Below are positions 40,987 through 50,700 of a stretch of DNA of 64,000 nt, piece by piece. The notes under the pieces are model-generated. The model made no database searches. It saw nothing but the letters and a program-made list of their open reading frames with translations, and had not been told where the DNA came from. Location of the stretch: contig NZ_JAMSLX010000003.1 in assembly GCF_023806085.1 (NCBI RefSeq), forward strand, positions 186,001 to 250,000, written 5' to 3'. Position 1 is the first letter of the stretch, and every line of letters begins with the position of its first letter. A program made the position numbers and the translations under genes. The DNA is from Hephaestia sp. MAHUQ-44 (GTDB taxonomy: Bacteria > Pseudomonadota > Alphaproteobacteria > Sphingomonadales > Sphingomonadaceae).

Positions 40987-42956
40987 GCCGCTTCCTCCCG
41001 CCGCCCACGGCCTTCACGCCGCAGCCGTCCGATCAACGACAGCGCCCCGCCCAGCGCGACCAGCGCGCCGCCGAGCCAGATCCAGGTCACGAACGGCTTC
41101 CACCACAACCGCAACTGCCAGCGCCCCTGATCGTCGACATGGCCAAGCACGGTATAAAGCTGCCCGCCGGGCCGTGTCGCGATCGCCGATTCGCTCGTCA
41201 CAGTGGGCGGCGCTGAGAAGAAGCGCGATTGCGGCCGCAGCACGAACGGCGCGCCATCGCCGCGCCGCGCGACCAGCCTCGCCTCGAGCGCCGACCAATT
41301 GTCGCCGACGACCGGGCGGATGCCTTCGAGCGTCACATTATACGGCCCCACCTGATGCGGCTCGCCGACGCGCGCCGCGACCAGTGTCTCTCTGGTGAAG
41401 GCCGCATCGCTCGCCATCCCCGCCATGCTCACCGCGACGCCGACATGCGCGATCACCATGCCCCAGGTGAACAGCGGCGTGCGGCGCAGCGCCCGGCCCC
41501 ACAGCGGCGCCACGCTCGCCACCGCCAGCCCCGCCGCGAAGCCCAGCCCCAGCAGCGGCAGCACGTTGATCCCCGGCGCCGCGATCAGCGTCCCGGCGAG
41601 CACCGCCACCGTCACCACCGCCGGCAGCGCGACGCGCCGTGCGACCGCCGCCGCGCCGTCGCGGCGCCAGCGGATCAGCGGCCCCGCCGCCATCACCGCG
41701 ACCAGCGCGAGCGCGATCGGCCCCGCGGTCTTGTCGAAGAACGGCGCGCCGACCGAAAGCTGCACCCCCATCGACGCCGCGACGATCGGATAGAGCGTCC
41801 CGATCAGCACCACCGCGAGGATCACCGAGAGCAGCAGATTGTTGACGACCAGCGCCCCCTCACGGCTCACCGGCTCGAAGGTCGCGCCCTGGCGGATCGT
41901 GCCCACGCGCAGCCCGAACAGCGCCAGCGCGCCGCCGATATAGAGCGTCAGCAGCGCAAGGATGAACTCGCCGCGCGTCGGATCGAGCGCGAAGGCGTGG
42001 ACGCTCGTCAGCACCCCCGAGCGCACGAGGAACGTCCCCACCATCGACATCGAGAAGGCGACCACCGCGAGCATCACCGTCCACGCACGCAACCCGTCGC
42101 GCGTCGCCAGCACGGTCACCGAATGGAGCAAGGCGGTCGCGGCCAGCCACGGCATCAGCGACGCATTCTCAACCGGGTCCCAGAACCACCAGCCGCCCCA
42201 GCCAAGCTCGTAATAGGCCCAATAGCTGCCCGCGGTGATGCCGATCGTCAGGAAGATCCACGCGCCCAGCACCCACGGCCGCATCGCGCGCGCAAACGCC
42301 GGCCCCACGTCGCGCGTCACCAGCGCGCCGACCGCGAACGAGAACGCCACCGACAGCCCGACATAGCCCGCGTACAGCGTCGGCGGATGGAATGCCAAGC
42401 CGGGGTCTTGCAGCAGCGGGTTGAGCCCGTTGCCGTTCGCCGGCGCCGGCAGCAGCCGCGTGAAGGGATTCGAGGAAAACAGCAGGAAGGCGTAAAAACC
42501 GAGCGCGATCGCGGCTTGTGCGCCCAGCGTCGCGATCAGCGTCGCCGACGGCAGCCGCTTTTCGAGCAGCGCCACCGCCGCGCCCGCCGCCCCCAGGATC
42601 GTCACCCACAGCAGCATCGAGCCTTCGTGATTGCCCCACGCGCCCGCGAATTTGTAGAGCCACGGCTTGGCGGTGTGGCTGTTCTGCACGACCAGCAGCA
42701 CCGACATGTCGCTGCGCAGGAACAGGACGATCAACAGCCCCATCGCCAGCGCCGCGAGCCCGCCCTGCACCACCGCGACCGGGCGTACCGCGGCGAGCAG
42801 CTCGGCAAATGCGTCGCCCGCTTGCCCCGCGCCGGTCGAAGACCCGTTCCTTTCCCCAACCGCCGACGCCCGCACGCCCATCGCGGCGAGCACGAGCTGC
42901 AACAACGCCAGCGCGGCGGCGAGCCACAGGGCTGCAAGACCGGCTTCGGCGATCAT
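40983..42956 (-). CDS. ccmF: haem lyase subunit CcmF
   Basis: 657 residues, about 15 membrane segments. WWD domain WGGWWFWDPVENASLMPWL (~residues 255-275) binds haem; SHTAKPWLYKFAGAWGNHEGS, FHPPTLYAGYVG and the C-terminal periplasmic loop with PQSRFFSAPPTVTSESAI are family features. With CcmH and CcmI it attaches haem to apocytochrome c. Full length and intact. Confidence 0.96.
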   Translation of the reverse strand: MIAEAGLAALWLAAALALLQLVLAAMGVRASAVGERNGSSTGAGQAGDAFAELLAAVRPVAVVQGGLAALAMGLLIVLFLRSDMSVLLVVQNSHTAKPWLYKFAGAWGNHEGSMLLWVTILGAAGAAVALLEKRLPSATLIATLGAQAAIALGFYAFLLFSSNPFTRLLPAPANGNGLNPLLQDPGLAFHPPTLYAGYVGLSVAFSFAVGALVTRDVGPAFARAMRPWVLGAWIFLTIGITAGSYWAYYELGWGGWWFWDPVENASLMPWLAATALLHSVTVLATRDGLRAWTVMLAVVAFSMSMVGTFLVRSGVLTSVHAFALDPTRGEFILALLTLYIGGALALFGLRVGTIRQGATFEPVSREGALVVNNLLLSVILAVVLIGTLYPIVAASMGVQLSVGAPFFDKTAGPIALALVAVMAAGPLIRWRRDGAAAVARRVALPAVVTVAVLAGTLIAAPGINVLPLLGLGFAAGLAVASVAPLWGRALRRTPLFTWGMVIAHVGVAVSMAGMASDAAFTRETLVAARVGEPHQVGPYNVTLEGIRPVVGDNWSALEARLVARRGDGAPFVLRPQSRFFSAPPTVTSESAIATRPGGQLYTVLGHVDDQGRWQLRLWWKPFVTWIWLGGALVALGGALSLIGRLRREGRGRREEAA

Positions 42957-43387
42957 GGTTCGAGCGACGTCGTCTCGTGCATCGCTCCCGCGACCTGCGG
43001 GGGCATGTATTTCTCGTCATGCTTGGCGAGCAGATTGTCGGCGACGAAGCTGCCGTCGGGCTGGAACCGCCCTTCGGCGACCACGCCCGAATCTTCCTTG
43101 AACAGGTCGGGCACGACGCCGCGGAAACGAACCGGCACCGTCGCCACCCCATCGGTGACGGCGAAGGCGATCGACACGCCATCGGGCTGTTTGACGATCG
43201 AGCCCTTGGCGACCATCCCGCCCAGCCGCACATGCTTGTCGAGCGGCGGTCCGTCACGCGCGACATCGCCGGGCGCATAGAAAAACGCCGCCTGATCCTT
43301 GAGCGCGGACAGCGCGAGCGCGCTCGCCCCCAGCACCGCGACCAGCGCGAGCAGCACGAGCACCAGCCGCTGATGCTTCGCCTTCAT
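42953..43387 (-). CDS. ccmE: periplasmic haem chaperone CcmE
   Basis: 144 residues: one N-terminal membrane anchor and an OB-fold (HVRLGGMVAKGSIVK, VPVRFRGVVPDLFKEDSGVVAEG). The haem-binding His is in LLAKHDEKYMPP (~122), so it is the His-type CcmE rather than the Cys variant. It overlaps ccmD and ccmF by 4 nt. Confidence 0.95.
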   Translation of the reverse strand: MKAKHQRLVLVLLALVAVLGASALALSALKDQAAFFYAPGDVARDGPPLDKHVRLGGMVAKGSIVKQPDGVSIAFAVTDGVATVPVRFRGVVPDLFKEDSGVVAEGRFQPDGSFVADNLLAKHDEKYMPPQVAGAMHETTSLEP

Positions 43388-43509
43388 CGTTTGAAATCCT
43401 CAACCGCGCGCTCGGCCTTCACCATCGCGCGCCAGCTCGCCAGCGCCAGCCAGCCGGCGGCGATCAGCGTCACGCCGTACGCCATTGCCACGAAGCTCCA
43501 ATGCGTCAT
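43384..43509 (-). CDS. ccmD: haem exporter protein CcmD
   Basis: 41 residues. One membrane helix starting at FVAMAYGVTLIAAGW, then a basic region RAMVKAERAVEDF, the classic CcmD pattern. It helps release holo-CcmE from CcmABCDE. Start overlaps the ccmC stop and stop overlaps the ccmE start, both as ATGA. Confidence 0.88.
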   Translation of the reverse strand: MTHWSFVAMAYGVTLIAAGWLALASWRAMVKAERAVEDFKR

Positions 43510-44228
43510 GCCGCGAGCCGCCGCAGCCGCGCTTCGACGCGCTGCGCCGCCACCAGCGTGCGCATCCGCATCAGCACCACCCCCGAAAAGAACAGGCTCG
43601 CGCCCGCCAAGGTCCAGAACAGCGGCCACAGGATGACGAAATCGATCGTCGATCCGCTCAGCCCGATGCTCTGCCCTTGATGCAGCGTGTTCCACCACAC
43701 CACCGAATAGCGGATGATCGGCAGCAGCACGGTGCCCGCAATCCCGAAGATCGCCGGGATGCGTCCGTCGCCGCCGCGATCGCGATCGGCCCGCGCAAGC
43801 GCGATATAGGCGAGATAGACGAAGAACAGCAGCAGCATCGAGGTCAGCCGCCCGTCCCATTGCCACCACGTCCCCCAGGTCGGCCGTCCCCAGATCGATC
43901 CGGTGGCGAGGCACAACGCAACGAACACCGCCCCCGGCACCGCGATCGCGCGCGCCGCGACGCTCGCCAGCGGGTGCCGCCAGACCAGAAAGACGATGCT
44001 CGAGATCGCGATTCCGCTCCATCCGCCCATCCCCAGCCATGCGGTGGGGATGTGGATGTACATGATCCGCACGGTCTCGCCCTGAAGATAATCGGGCGGG
44101 GTCTGCGTCAGCCCGCCCCAGGCGCCGACCGCGAACAGCGCGACGCCGAGCCAGAACAGGATCGGCGTCAACGGTCGCGCGATCTTCAGGAAGCGCGTCG
44201 GGTTGGCAAGGGCGTGGAACACGGACAC
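43506..44228 (-). CDS. ccmC: haem transporter CcmC
   Basis: 240 residues, six membrane helices. Periplasmic haem-handling motifs: IMYIHIPTAWLGMGGW (His) and the WWD domain GRPTWGTWWQWDGRLTSML, plus a second His in SVVWWNTLHQGQS. It loads haem onto CcmE. It is first gene of the operon ccmC-D-E-F-G-H-I; ccmA and ccmB are not upstream (the next 170 bp hold no gene). Confidence 0.95.
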   Translation of the reverse strand: MSVFHALANPTRFLKIARPLTPILFWLGVALFAVGAWGGLTQTPPDYLQGETVRIMYIHIPTAWLGMGGWSGIAISSIVFLVWRHPLASVAARAIAVPGAVFVALCLATGSIWGRPTWGTWWQWDGRLTSMLLLFFVYLAYIALARADRDRGGDGRIPAIFGIAGTVLLPIIRYSVVWWNTLHQGQSIGLSGSTIDFVILWPLFWTLAGASLFFSGVVLMRMRTLVAAQRVEARLRRLAA

Positions 44229-44400
44229 CGCCGCTCGTTAGGGGATCGCCGCGCCCGAATCCAGCCGCGACTCGCGCGCACGCCTCTTCGCGCCACGCCA
44301 TCGCCGGTCGTTTATCCGATCCAGGCCGCCCGCGCGCGCCGCTTTCAGCGCTCTGCCCCGCCATCGGGTCCGGTCGGGGGCGGCCGGGTGGACAAAATGT

Positions 44401-45453
44401 CTACCCCCGCCCGATCAGCCGCTCGGCGATATGATCGGCCACCTCGGCTGCGGAACGCCCGGTGCGGGCGCTTTCGTCCCACACGTCGGCCAGCCGCGCG
44501 GGGATAGCGTCGATCCGCGCCATCACCGCGGCCTCGTCGCCCGCCCCCAGATATTCGAGCCCGACGTTGATCACGCCGCCCGCGTTGATGACATAATCGG
44601 GCGCATAGAGGATACCGCGTTCGAACAGCCGGTCGCCATCGGCGGCGGTCGCGAGCTGATTGTTGGCCGCGCCCGCGACGACCTTCGCCCGGATCCGCGG
44701 AATCACCGCCTCGGTCAGCACCGCGCCCAGCGCATTGGGGCTGACGATATCGGCCTCGATGGTCAGCACCGTGTCGGCATCGGCGGTATCGGCACCAAGC
44801 TCGGCCGCCAGCGCCGCCGCCCGGTCGGCATCGACATCGGCCAGCGTCAGCCGCGCGCCGTCTTGTGCGAGCAACCGCGCAAGCCCGCCGCCGACATTGC
44901 CCACGCCCTGGATCGCGACATGGACGCCCTTCATGTCGGTGGCGCCCAGCGCGCGCCGGGCTGCCGCGCGCACGCCCAGATAGATGCCGCGCGCGGTATA
45001 GGGCGCCGGGTTGCCGCCCGCGGCGCCCTCAGCCACCGGCAGCCCCGAGACATAACGCGTCACCCCGCCGATCACCTTCATCCGCGCTTCGGACATGCCG
45101 ACATCCTCGGCGGTCACATACCGCCCGCCGAGCGATTCGACCGCGCGCCCGAACGCCTGCAATTGCGCATCGCTGATCGTGTCGCCCGGCCGCTCGGCCA
45201 GCACCACGCCCTTGCCGCCGCCCAGCGCGAGCCCCGCCATCGCGTTCTTGAGGCTCATGCCGCGCGACAGCCGCAGCGCGTCGGTGATCGCATCATCCGA
45301 ATCGGCATAATGCCAGAACCGCACCCCGCCCATCGCCGGGCCCAGCGTCGTCGAGTGGATCGCGATGATCGCGCGCAGCCCGGTGGCGGTATCGGTGAAC
45401 AAATGGACGCCTTCATGCGCGTCGAAATCGTGGAAGCCCCAGCCGCTGGTCAT
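44401..45453 (-). CDS. Leu/Phe/Val dehydrogenase (Glu/Leu/Phe/Val family)
   Basis: About 350 residues. NAD-dependent oxidative deamination of branched-chain or aromatic amino acids. Catalytic Lys in GLALGGGKGVV, the TAEDVG and GPAMGGVRFW segments, Rossmann motif VAIQGVGNVGGGLARLL and AGAANNQL near the active site. Length and motifs fit leucine dehydrogenase best; phenylalanine or valine remain possible. I prefer ATG at 45453 because GAAGG lies six bases upstream; the ATG at 45459 has no spacing. No operon partner; tRNA-His lies upstream. Confidence 0.88.
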   Translation of the reverse strand: MTSGWGFHDFDAHEGVHLFTDTATGLRAIIAIHSTTLGPAMGGVRFWHYADSDDAITDALRLSRGMSLKNAMAGLALGGGKGVVLAERPGDTISDAQLQAFGRAVESLGGRYVTAEDVGMSEARMKVIGGVTRYVSGLPVAEGAAGGNPAPYTARGIYLGVRAAARRALGATDMKGVHVAIQGVGNVGGGLARLLAQDGARLTLADVDADRAAALAAELGADTADADTVLTIEADIVSPNALGAVLTEAVIPRIRAKVVAGAANNQLATAADGDRLFERGILYAPDYVINAGGVINVGLEYLGAGDEAAVMARIDAIPARLADVWDESARTGRSAAEVADHIAERLIGRG

Positions 45454-45590
45454 GGCCATCCTTCAATGGGGCCTTCGATCGGGCGGCACCGGCCGCTCCC
45501 CTGATCGACCGCCCTCGAACAACCGCTGCACGGGCGTCGGGTGGGGAGCAGGCCGCACCGCGTTCAGCGATGCCGGCCCTGAACAAGAAA

Positions 45591-45668
45591 TGGGGCGACC
45601 GACGGGACTTGAACCCGCAACTTCCGGCATCACAAGCCGGCGCTCTGACCAATTGAACTACGGTCGCC
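45591..45668 (-). tRNA. tRNA-His (GTG)
   Basis: Reads on the minus strand as a full cloverleaf: G-1 followed by acceptor GCGACCG / CGGTCGC, discriminator C and an encoded CCA (TGG at 45591-45593 on plus). Anticodon loop TTGTGAT gives anticodon GTG; the T arm has GGTTCAAGTCC. The extra 5' G pairing with C73 is the hallmark of bacterial tRNA-His. Confidence 0.96.
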
Positions 45669-45848
45669 GTGAACGCGAGGCCCCTAGCGGCGACACCGCC
45701 CCAAGGTCAAGCGCCGCGCACCGCCTGCGCGTCGATCGTCTCCCCTGTAAGGGGAGACGGCCGCCGGCAGGAGGGGCATCCGCCGCTATTTGTCCCTCAA
45801 CAAAGAAGGGCCGGCACGCGCGATACGCGGCCGACCCTTCTTCAAAAC

Positions 45849-45923
45849 TGGTGGGCGCGGCTGGGATTGAACCAGCGACCCCTGCGGTGTGAACACAGTG
45901 CTCTACCACTGAGCTACGCGCCC
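45849..45923 (-). tRNA. tRNA-Val (CAC)
   Basis: Minus-strand cloverleaf with acceptor GGGCGCG / CGCGCCC, encoded CCA end, D arm TAGCTCAGTGGTAGAGC, anticodon stem CTGTG / CGCAG with one G-U pair, loop TTCACAC (anticodon CAC) and T arm TTCAATCC. It reads GTG codons. The 180 bp between it and tRNA-His hold no gene I can support. Confidence 0.95.
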
Positions 45924-45930
45924 GAAACGA

Positions 45931-45958
45931 CGAAGCGGCGGATTGCGCCGCCGCTTCG
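45931..45958. terminator. hairpin between hupB and tRNA-Val
   Basis: CGAAGCGGCGG / CCGCCGCTTCG, perfect 11-bp stem, 6-nt loop, 66 bp downstream of the hupB stop. Confidence 0.55.
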
Positions 45959-46023
45959 CGTTCGCAGCCCTTTAGCAGGCGATCGGCACATGTCCAGACC
46001 GCACGCCAAGGGAATGCCGGTCT

Positions 46024-46296
46024 TTAGTTGACCGCGTCCTTGAGGCCCTTGCCCGCCTTGAACTTGGGCTGGGTCGATGCCTTGATCGTCATCGGCTCGC
46101 CGGTCCGCGGATTGCGGCCCGTCGATGCCTTGCGCTTCGAGACCGAGAAGGTGCCGAAGCCGACCAGGCGAACTTCGTCGCCCTTCTTGAGCGCGCCCGA
46201 AATCGATTCGAACACAGCCTCAACCGCCTTGCTGGCGTCGCCTTTGCTGAGACCCGACGCGTCGGCGACGGCGCCGATCAGTTCTTGCTTGTTCAT
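46024..46296 (-). CDS. hupB: HU-family DNA-binding protein
   Basis: 90 residues, single HU/IHF domain. N-terminus MNKQELIGAVADASGLSKGDASKAVEAVFESI, beta-arm region VRLVGFGTFSVSKRKASTGRNPRTGE and KASTQPKFKAGKGLKDAVN end are diagnostic of HU. It is a nucleoid-associated, non-specific DNA-bending protein. It is downstream of lon on the same strand, a common bacterial order. ATG at 46296 with CAAGGG just upstream. Confidence 0.96.
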   Translation of the reverse strand: MNKQELIGAVADASGLSKGDASKAVEAVFESISGALKKGDEVRLVGFGTFSVSKRKASTGRNPRTGEPMTIKASTQPKFKAGKGLKDAVN

Positions 46297-46403
46297 CCCT
46301 TGGGAACCCCCGTTTGATTGGTCAAAAAAGGAATCGCGGCCTGAGCCGGTCGCGCAGTAAGGCCATTGAACCAGCCCGAGTCAAAGGGAAATCAACGGAA
46401 TCC

Positions 46404-46424
46404 GGGGCAAGTCGCCCCATTTTT
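46404..46424 (+). terminator. plus-oriented hairpin with T-run between lon and hupB
   Basis: GGGGC-N5-GCCCC followed by ATTTTT on the plus strand, 16 bp below the lon stop. The T-run faces opposite to lon transcription, so it would stop a rightward transcript entering lon; on the minus strand only the hairpin remains. Confidence 0.4.
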
Positions 46425-46439
46425 CGGTGATTATGCTCC

Positions 46440-48833
46440 TCAATGGTGCATTTCGCCGCTGATGCCCGGCGTCCCAACCGGCGGCTGGGCCGCAAGTTCG
46501 TCCGCATCGGTCCAATCGATCGCCTCGATCGGCGCGGTCAGAGCGAGTCGCAGCACCTCGTCGACATGCCCGACGGGGATGATCTTGAGCCCGTCCTTGA
46601 TGTTCTGCGGCAGCTCGACGAGATCCTTTTCGTTCTCCTCGGGGATCAGCACGGTCTCGATGCCGCCGCGCAGCGCTGCGAGCAGCTTCTCCTTGAGCCC
46701 GCCGATCGGCAGCACCCGCCCGCGCAGCGTGACCTCGCCGGTCATCGCCACCTCGCGCCGCACCGGAATCCCGGTCAGCGTCGAGACGATCGAGGTCACG
46801 ATCCCGATCCCCGCCGACGGCCCGTCCTTGGGCACCGCGCCCTCGGGCAGATGGATATGGACATCCTTGCGGTTGAACAGGCTCGGCTTGATGCCATAAC
46901 TCGGGCTGCGCGCCTTGATGAAGCTGAACGCGGCCTCGACCGATTCCTTCATCACATCGCCCAGCTTGCCGGTGGTCTTGGCCTGCCCCTTGCCGGGCAC
47001 CGTCACGCTTTCGATCGTCAGCAATTCACCGCCGACCTCGGTCCAGGCGAGCCCGGTCACCGCGCCGATCTGGTTCTCTTCCTCGGACAGCCCATAGCGA
47101 TATTTGCGCACCCCCGCGAATTCGGAAAGGTTCTCGGGCGTGATCGTCACGCTCGTTTCCTTGCCTTCGAGGATCTTGCGCAGCACCTTGCGCGCCAGCT
47201 TGGCGATCTCGCGCTCGAGCGTGCGCACCCCGGCCTCGCGGGTGTAATATTGGATCAGCGCGCGCAGCCCCTCGGTGGTGAGCGTGAACTCGCCGTCCTT
47301 CAGCCCATGCGCCTCGATCTGCTTGGCGAGCAGATGGCGCTCGGCGATCTCGACCTTCTCGTCCTCGGTATAGCCTTCAAGCCGGATGATCTCCATCCGG
47401 TCGAGCAGCGGCTGCGGCAGGTTCAATGTGTTCGCGGTGGTCACGAACATCACGTCCGACAGATCGATGTCGATCTCGAGATAATGGTCGCTGAACTTGT
47501 TGTTCTGTTCGGGGTCGAGCACCTCGAGCAGCGCCGACGCCGGATCGCCGCGGAAATCCTGGCCGAGCTTGTCGATCTCGTCGAGCAGGAACAGCGGGTT
47601 CGACGCCCCCGCCTTGCGCAGATTGGTGACGATCTTGCCCGGCAGCGAGCCGATATAGGTCCGGCGATGGCCGCGAATCTCGGCCTCGTCGCGCACGCCC
47701 CCCAGTGACTGGCGGATGAACTCGCGCCCGGTCGCCTTGGCGATGCTCTTGCCCAGGCTGGTCTTGCCCACGCCCGGCGGGCCGACGAGGCACAGGATCG
47801 GGCCCTTCAATTTGTTGGTCCGCGCCTGCACCGCCAGATATTCGACGATCCGGTCCTTGACCTTCTCGAGCGCATAATGGTCCTCGTCGAGCACCGCCTG
47901 CGCCGTCGCGATATCCTTCTTGAGCTTCGATTTCTTGCCCCAGGGCAGCCCGAGCAGCACGTCGAGATAATTGCGCACGACGGTGGCCTCGGCCGACATC
48001 GGCGCCATCGTCTTCAATTTCTTCAATTCGGCGGTCGCCTTGGCGCGCGCTTCCTTGGAGAGCTTGAGCTTGGCGATCTTGCCGGTGAGTTCGGCGATCT
48101 CGTCGCCTTCTTCCTCGCCCTCATTGCCCAGCTCGCGCTGGATCGCCTTCAACTGCTCGTTGAGATAATATTCGCGCTGGGTCTTCTCCATCTGGCGCTT
48201 GACGCGGCCCTTGATCTTCTTTTCGACCTGCAGGACGCCGAGTTCGCCCTCCATGAAGGCATAGGCCATCTCCAGCCGCTTGGCCGGGTCGCGCTCGACC
48301 AGCAGCGTCTGCTTGTCGCTGACCTTGATCGAGATATTGCCCGCCACCGCATCGGCCAGCCGCGACGCATCCTCGATCTCGCTCAGTTGCACCGCTGTCT
48401 CGGCGGGCAGCTTGCGGTTCAATTTGGCGTAATTCTCGAACTGATCGACCACCGAACGCATCAGCGCCGATATTTCGGCGCCCTCGCTCGGCACGTCCTC
48501 GATCAACGCGACGGTCGCGGTCAAATGCGCGCCAGTTGCCTCGATCGCCTCGAGCGAGCCGCGCTGCTTGCCCTCGACAAGCACGCGCACGGTGCCGTCG
48601 GGCAGCTTGAGCAACTGGAGCACGGTCGCGCTGACGCCGATATCGAACAGATCGTCGCGATCGGGATCGTCTTCGGCCGGATCGAGCTGCGCGACGAGGA
48701 AAATCTCCTTGTCGGCCTCCATTGCCGCCTCAAGCGCCGCGACCGATTTGTCGCGGCCGACGAACAGCGGCACGATCATGTTCGGAAACACGACGATGTC
48801 GCGCAGCGGCAGAACGGGGAAACGCTGGGTCAT
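46440..48833 (-). CDS. lon: ATP-dependent protease Lon
   Basis: 797 residues. LON substrate-binding N domain ([23 protein letters not shown]), coiled-coil ([19 protein letters not shown]), AAA+ module with Walker [14 protein letters not shown] (~353) and Walker [11 protein letters not shown], and the protease domain with catalytic Ser in KDGPSAGIG (~670) and Lys in [11 protein letters not shown] (~714). It degrades misfolded and regulatory proteins, and antitoxins such as VapB are typical Lon clients. A sigma-32-like promoter lies upstream. Confidence 0.97.
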   Translation of the reverse strand: MTQRFPVLPLRDIVVFPNMIVPLFVGRDKSVAALEAAMEADKEIFLVAQLDPAEDDPDRDDLFDIGVSATVLQLLKLPDGTVRVLVEGKQRGSLEAIEATGAHLTATVALIEDVPSEGAEISALMRSVVDQFENYAKLNRKLPAETAVQLSEIEDASRLADAVAGNISIKVSDKQTLLVERDPAKRLEMAYAFMEGELGVLQVEKKIKGRVKRQMEKTQREYYLNEQLKAIQRELGNEGEEEGDEIAELTGKIAKLKLSKEARAKATAELKKLKTMAPMSAEATVVRNYLDVLLGLPWGKKSKLKKDIATAQAVLDEDHYALEKVKDRIVEYLAVQARTNKLKGPILCLVGPPGVGKTSLGKSIAKATGREFIRQSLGGVRDEAEIRGHRRTYIGSLPGKIVTNLRKAGASNPLFLLDEIDKLGQDFRGDPASALLEVLDPEQNNKFSDHYLEIDIDLSDVMFVTTANTLNLPQPLLDRMEIIRLEGYTEDEKVEIAERHLLAKQIEAHGLKDGEFTLTTEGLRALIQYYTREAGVRTLEREIAKLARKVLRKILEGKETSVTITPENLSEFAGVRKYRYGLSEEENQIGAVTGLAWTEVGGELLTIESVTVPGKGQAKTTGKLGDVMKESVEAAFSFIKARSPSYGIKPSLFNRKDVHIHLPEGAVPKDGPSAGIGIVTSIVSTLTGIPVRREVAMTGEVTLRGRVLPIGGLKEKLLAALRGGIETVLIPEENEKDLVELPQNIKDGLKIIPVGHVDEVLRLALTAPIEAIDWTDADELAAQPPVGTPGISGEMHH

Positions 48834-48877
48834 GAATACTCCAATGGCGCCCGAACCCGGGGCGCCTTCCGGGCCTT

Positions 48878-48904
48878 ATATGGGAAGCACCCTGCCGCCA
48901 TCAA
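48878..48904 (-). promoter_or_regulatory. sigma-32 (RpoH)-type promoter of lon
   Basis: Minus strand: TTGATG (48904-48899), 14-nt spacer, CCCATAT (48884-48878) followed by AAGG. It matches the heat-shock consensus CTTGAA-N13-15-CCCATNT well in the -10. Start of transcription would be ~40 nt before the lon ATG. Confidence 0.5.
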
Positions 48905-48972
48905 TCACCTGCTCGACTCCGCGCGCGCAGCAGCGCAATAGATAAAGCAAACACGCAATTCGGGGGGATAAA

Positions 48973-50700
48973 ATGTTCGCACGCCTCGCGGCCGCCGCCT
49001 CACTCGCCGCGCTCGTCGCCGCCGCGCCGCCACCGGCGCTCGAAAAGGGCCAGCCGCCCATCACCGCCCACACCTCGTCCTCTGGTGCGGCGCTTGCCCC
49101 CGAACAGCAGGCCGTGCGCTTCGACACCGCCGACCTCGCGTTCGAAATCTTCCCCGAGCGCGAAGCGATCGCCGGTGTCGCGACGCTGCATTTCACCGCC
49201 AAACGCCCTGTTTCGCGGCTGGTGATCGATCTTGATCGCAACCTGCCGGTCTCGGCGGTGGCGATCGACGGCAAAACGCTGGCCAAGGGCGCGTGGTCGA
49301 ACCCCGAAGGCCGCATGACGATCACGCTGGGCAAGACCGTCCCCGCCGGGCGCACGGTTGCAGCGACGATTACCTATGGTGGCACCCCCCATGTCGCGGT
49401 CCGCGCGCCGTGGGATGGTGGCTTCGTTTGGGCGAAGACCCCCGACGGCCGGCCCTGGGTCGCAACCGCGGTGCAGATGGAAGGCTGCGACCTGTTCTGG
49501 CCGTGCATCGATTACCCCACCTATGAACCCGGCCGGATCGATCTCCACATCACCGTGCCCGCGGGGCTGTCCGCGCCCTCGAACGGCGTTTTCAAAGGCA
49601 AGCAGACGCTTCCCGACGGCCGCACCACCTGGCACTGGAGCGTCGTCCAGCCGACGCTCTACGGCATCGCGCTCAATGTCGGGCCGTATGAGGAGATATC
49701 TGGCACCTACAAGAGCCGTTTCGGCAATTCGATTCCGATGTTCTACTGGCATCTGCCGGGCGAGAAAGCGCAAGCATCCGCCTTGTTCGCCGAGTTCTCG
49801 AAAACGCTCGATTTCTTCGAAAGCGTGATCGGCCCCTACCCCTTCGGCGACCAGAAGCTCGGCGTGGTCGAAACGCCGCACAAGGGCATGGAGCATATGA
49901 CGATCAACGCTTATGGCAACGAATACGCCAAGACGCCGTTTGGCTTCGACAATCTGTTCCAGCACGAATTCGCCCATGAATGGTTCGCGAACCAGCTCAC
50001 GGCAGCGAACTGGGACGATTTCTGGCTCCACGAAGGCTTCGCGGCCTATATGCAGCCGCTCTACGGCGAGTGGCTCGACGGCGACTGGTCCTATAATGTG
50101 ATGCTCGCGCAATCCCGGCTCGGGATCGCCGCGCAATCGCCGGTCGTCCGTGGTATCCCGCAAACGGCCGAAGACGTTTATGAAAAAGACCCCGGTCGCG
50201 GCGGCGACATCTACACCAAAGGGGCATGGACGCTCCACACGCTGCGCAACCTGATCGGCGACAAGGCCTTTTTCGACGCGGTACGGCTGCTGGTATACGA
50301 CCGCACCGACCCGAAACCGGGCAATTACACGCAGACCTTCCGCACGACTCCCGATTTCATCCGCATCGTCAACCAGGTGACCGGCAAGGATTATCGGTGG
50401 TTGTTCGACGTCTATATCTATGACGCCGCACTCCCCCGGCTGGTCCAGACGCGCACCGGCGACAGCGTGACCTTCACCTGGCAGACGCCCGAGGACAAGC
50501 CGTTTCCGATGCCGCTCGAGGTGCGCGTCGGCGATCGGATCGAGACGCTGGCGATGCGCGATGGCACCGGCACGCTCGCCGTGCCGGCGTCGGTTCATAT
50601 CGTCGCCGATCCGCGCGCGAAAATTCTCAGGCAATCCGATACCGTCGATGCCTTCCGGGCGTGGCGGCAAGCCCAGACCGACAAGCGAAAGGCCGATTGA
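48973..50700 (+). CDS. M1 family metallopeptidase, exported (first of tandem pair)
   Basis: 575 residues, short signal peptide (LAAAASLAALVAAAPPP). Aminopeptidase N-like: N-terminal beta domain (DLAFEIFPEREAIAGVATLHF), exopeptidase motif in the altered form KGMEHMTINAYGNEY (in place of GAMEN), zinc site HEFAHEWFANQ (~332) with the third ligand Glu in LHEGFAAYMQ after 18 residues. It trims N-terminal residues of peptides in the periplasm. GGGGGG precedes the ATG. The gene overlaps its paralogue by one base (TGATG). Confidence 0.92.
   Translation: MFARLAAAASLAALVAAAPPPALEKGQPPITAHTSSSGAALAPEQQAVRFDTADLAFEIFPEREAIAGVATLHFTAKRPVSRLVIDLDRNLPVSAVAIDGKTLAKGAWSNPEGRMTITLGKTVPAGRTVAATITYGGTPHVAVRAPWDGGFVWAKTPDGRPWVATAVQMEGCDLFWPCIDYPTYEPGRIDLHITVPAGLSAPSNGVFKGKQTLPDGRTTWHWSVVQPTLYGIALNVGPYEEISGTYKSRFGNSIPMFYWHLPGEKAQASALFAEFSKTLDFFESVIGPYPFGDQKLGVVETPHKGMEHMTINAYGNEYAKTPFGFDNLFQHEFAHEWFANQLTAANWDDFWLHEGFAAYMQPLYGEWLDGDWSYNVMLAQSRLGIAAQSPVVRGIPQTAEDVYEKDPGRGGDIYTKGAWTLHTLRNLIGDKAFFDAVRLLVYDRTDPKPGNYTQTFRTTPDFIRIVNQVTGKDYRWLFDVYIYDAALPRLVQTRTGDSVTFTWQTPEDKPFPMPLEVRVGDRIETLAMRDGTGTLAVPASVHIVADPRAKILRQSDTVDAFRAWRQAQTDKRKAD

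Noticed and set aside
41229..43280. A 683-codon Arg/His/Gln-rich open frame opposite ccmF
   Set aside because: Composition is the mirror of a hydrophobic membrane protein gene; no RBS or domain.
45669..45848. Possible further tRNA or small RNA between tRNA-His and tRNA-Val
   Set aside because: No second cloverleaf or convincing promoter-terminator pair could be drawn on either strand.
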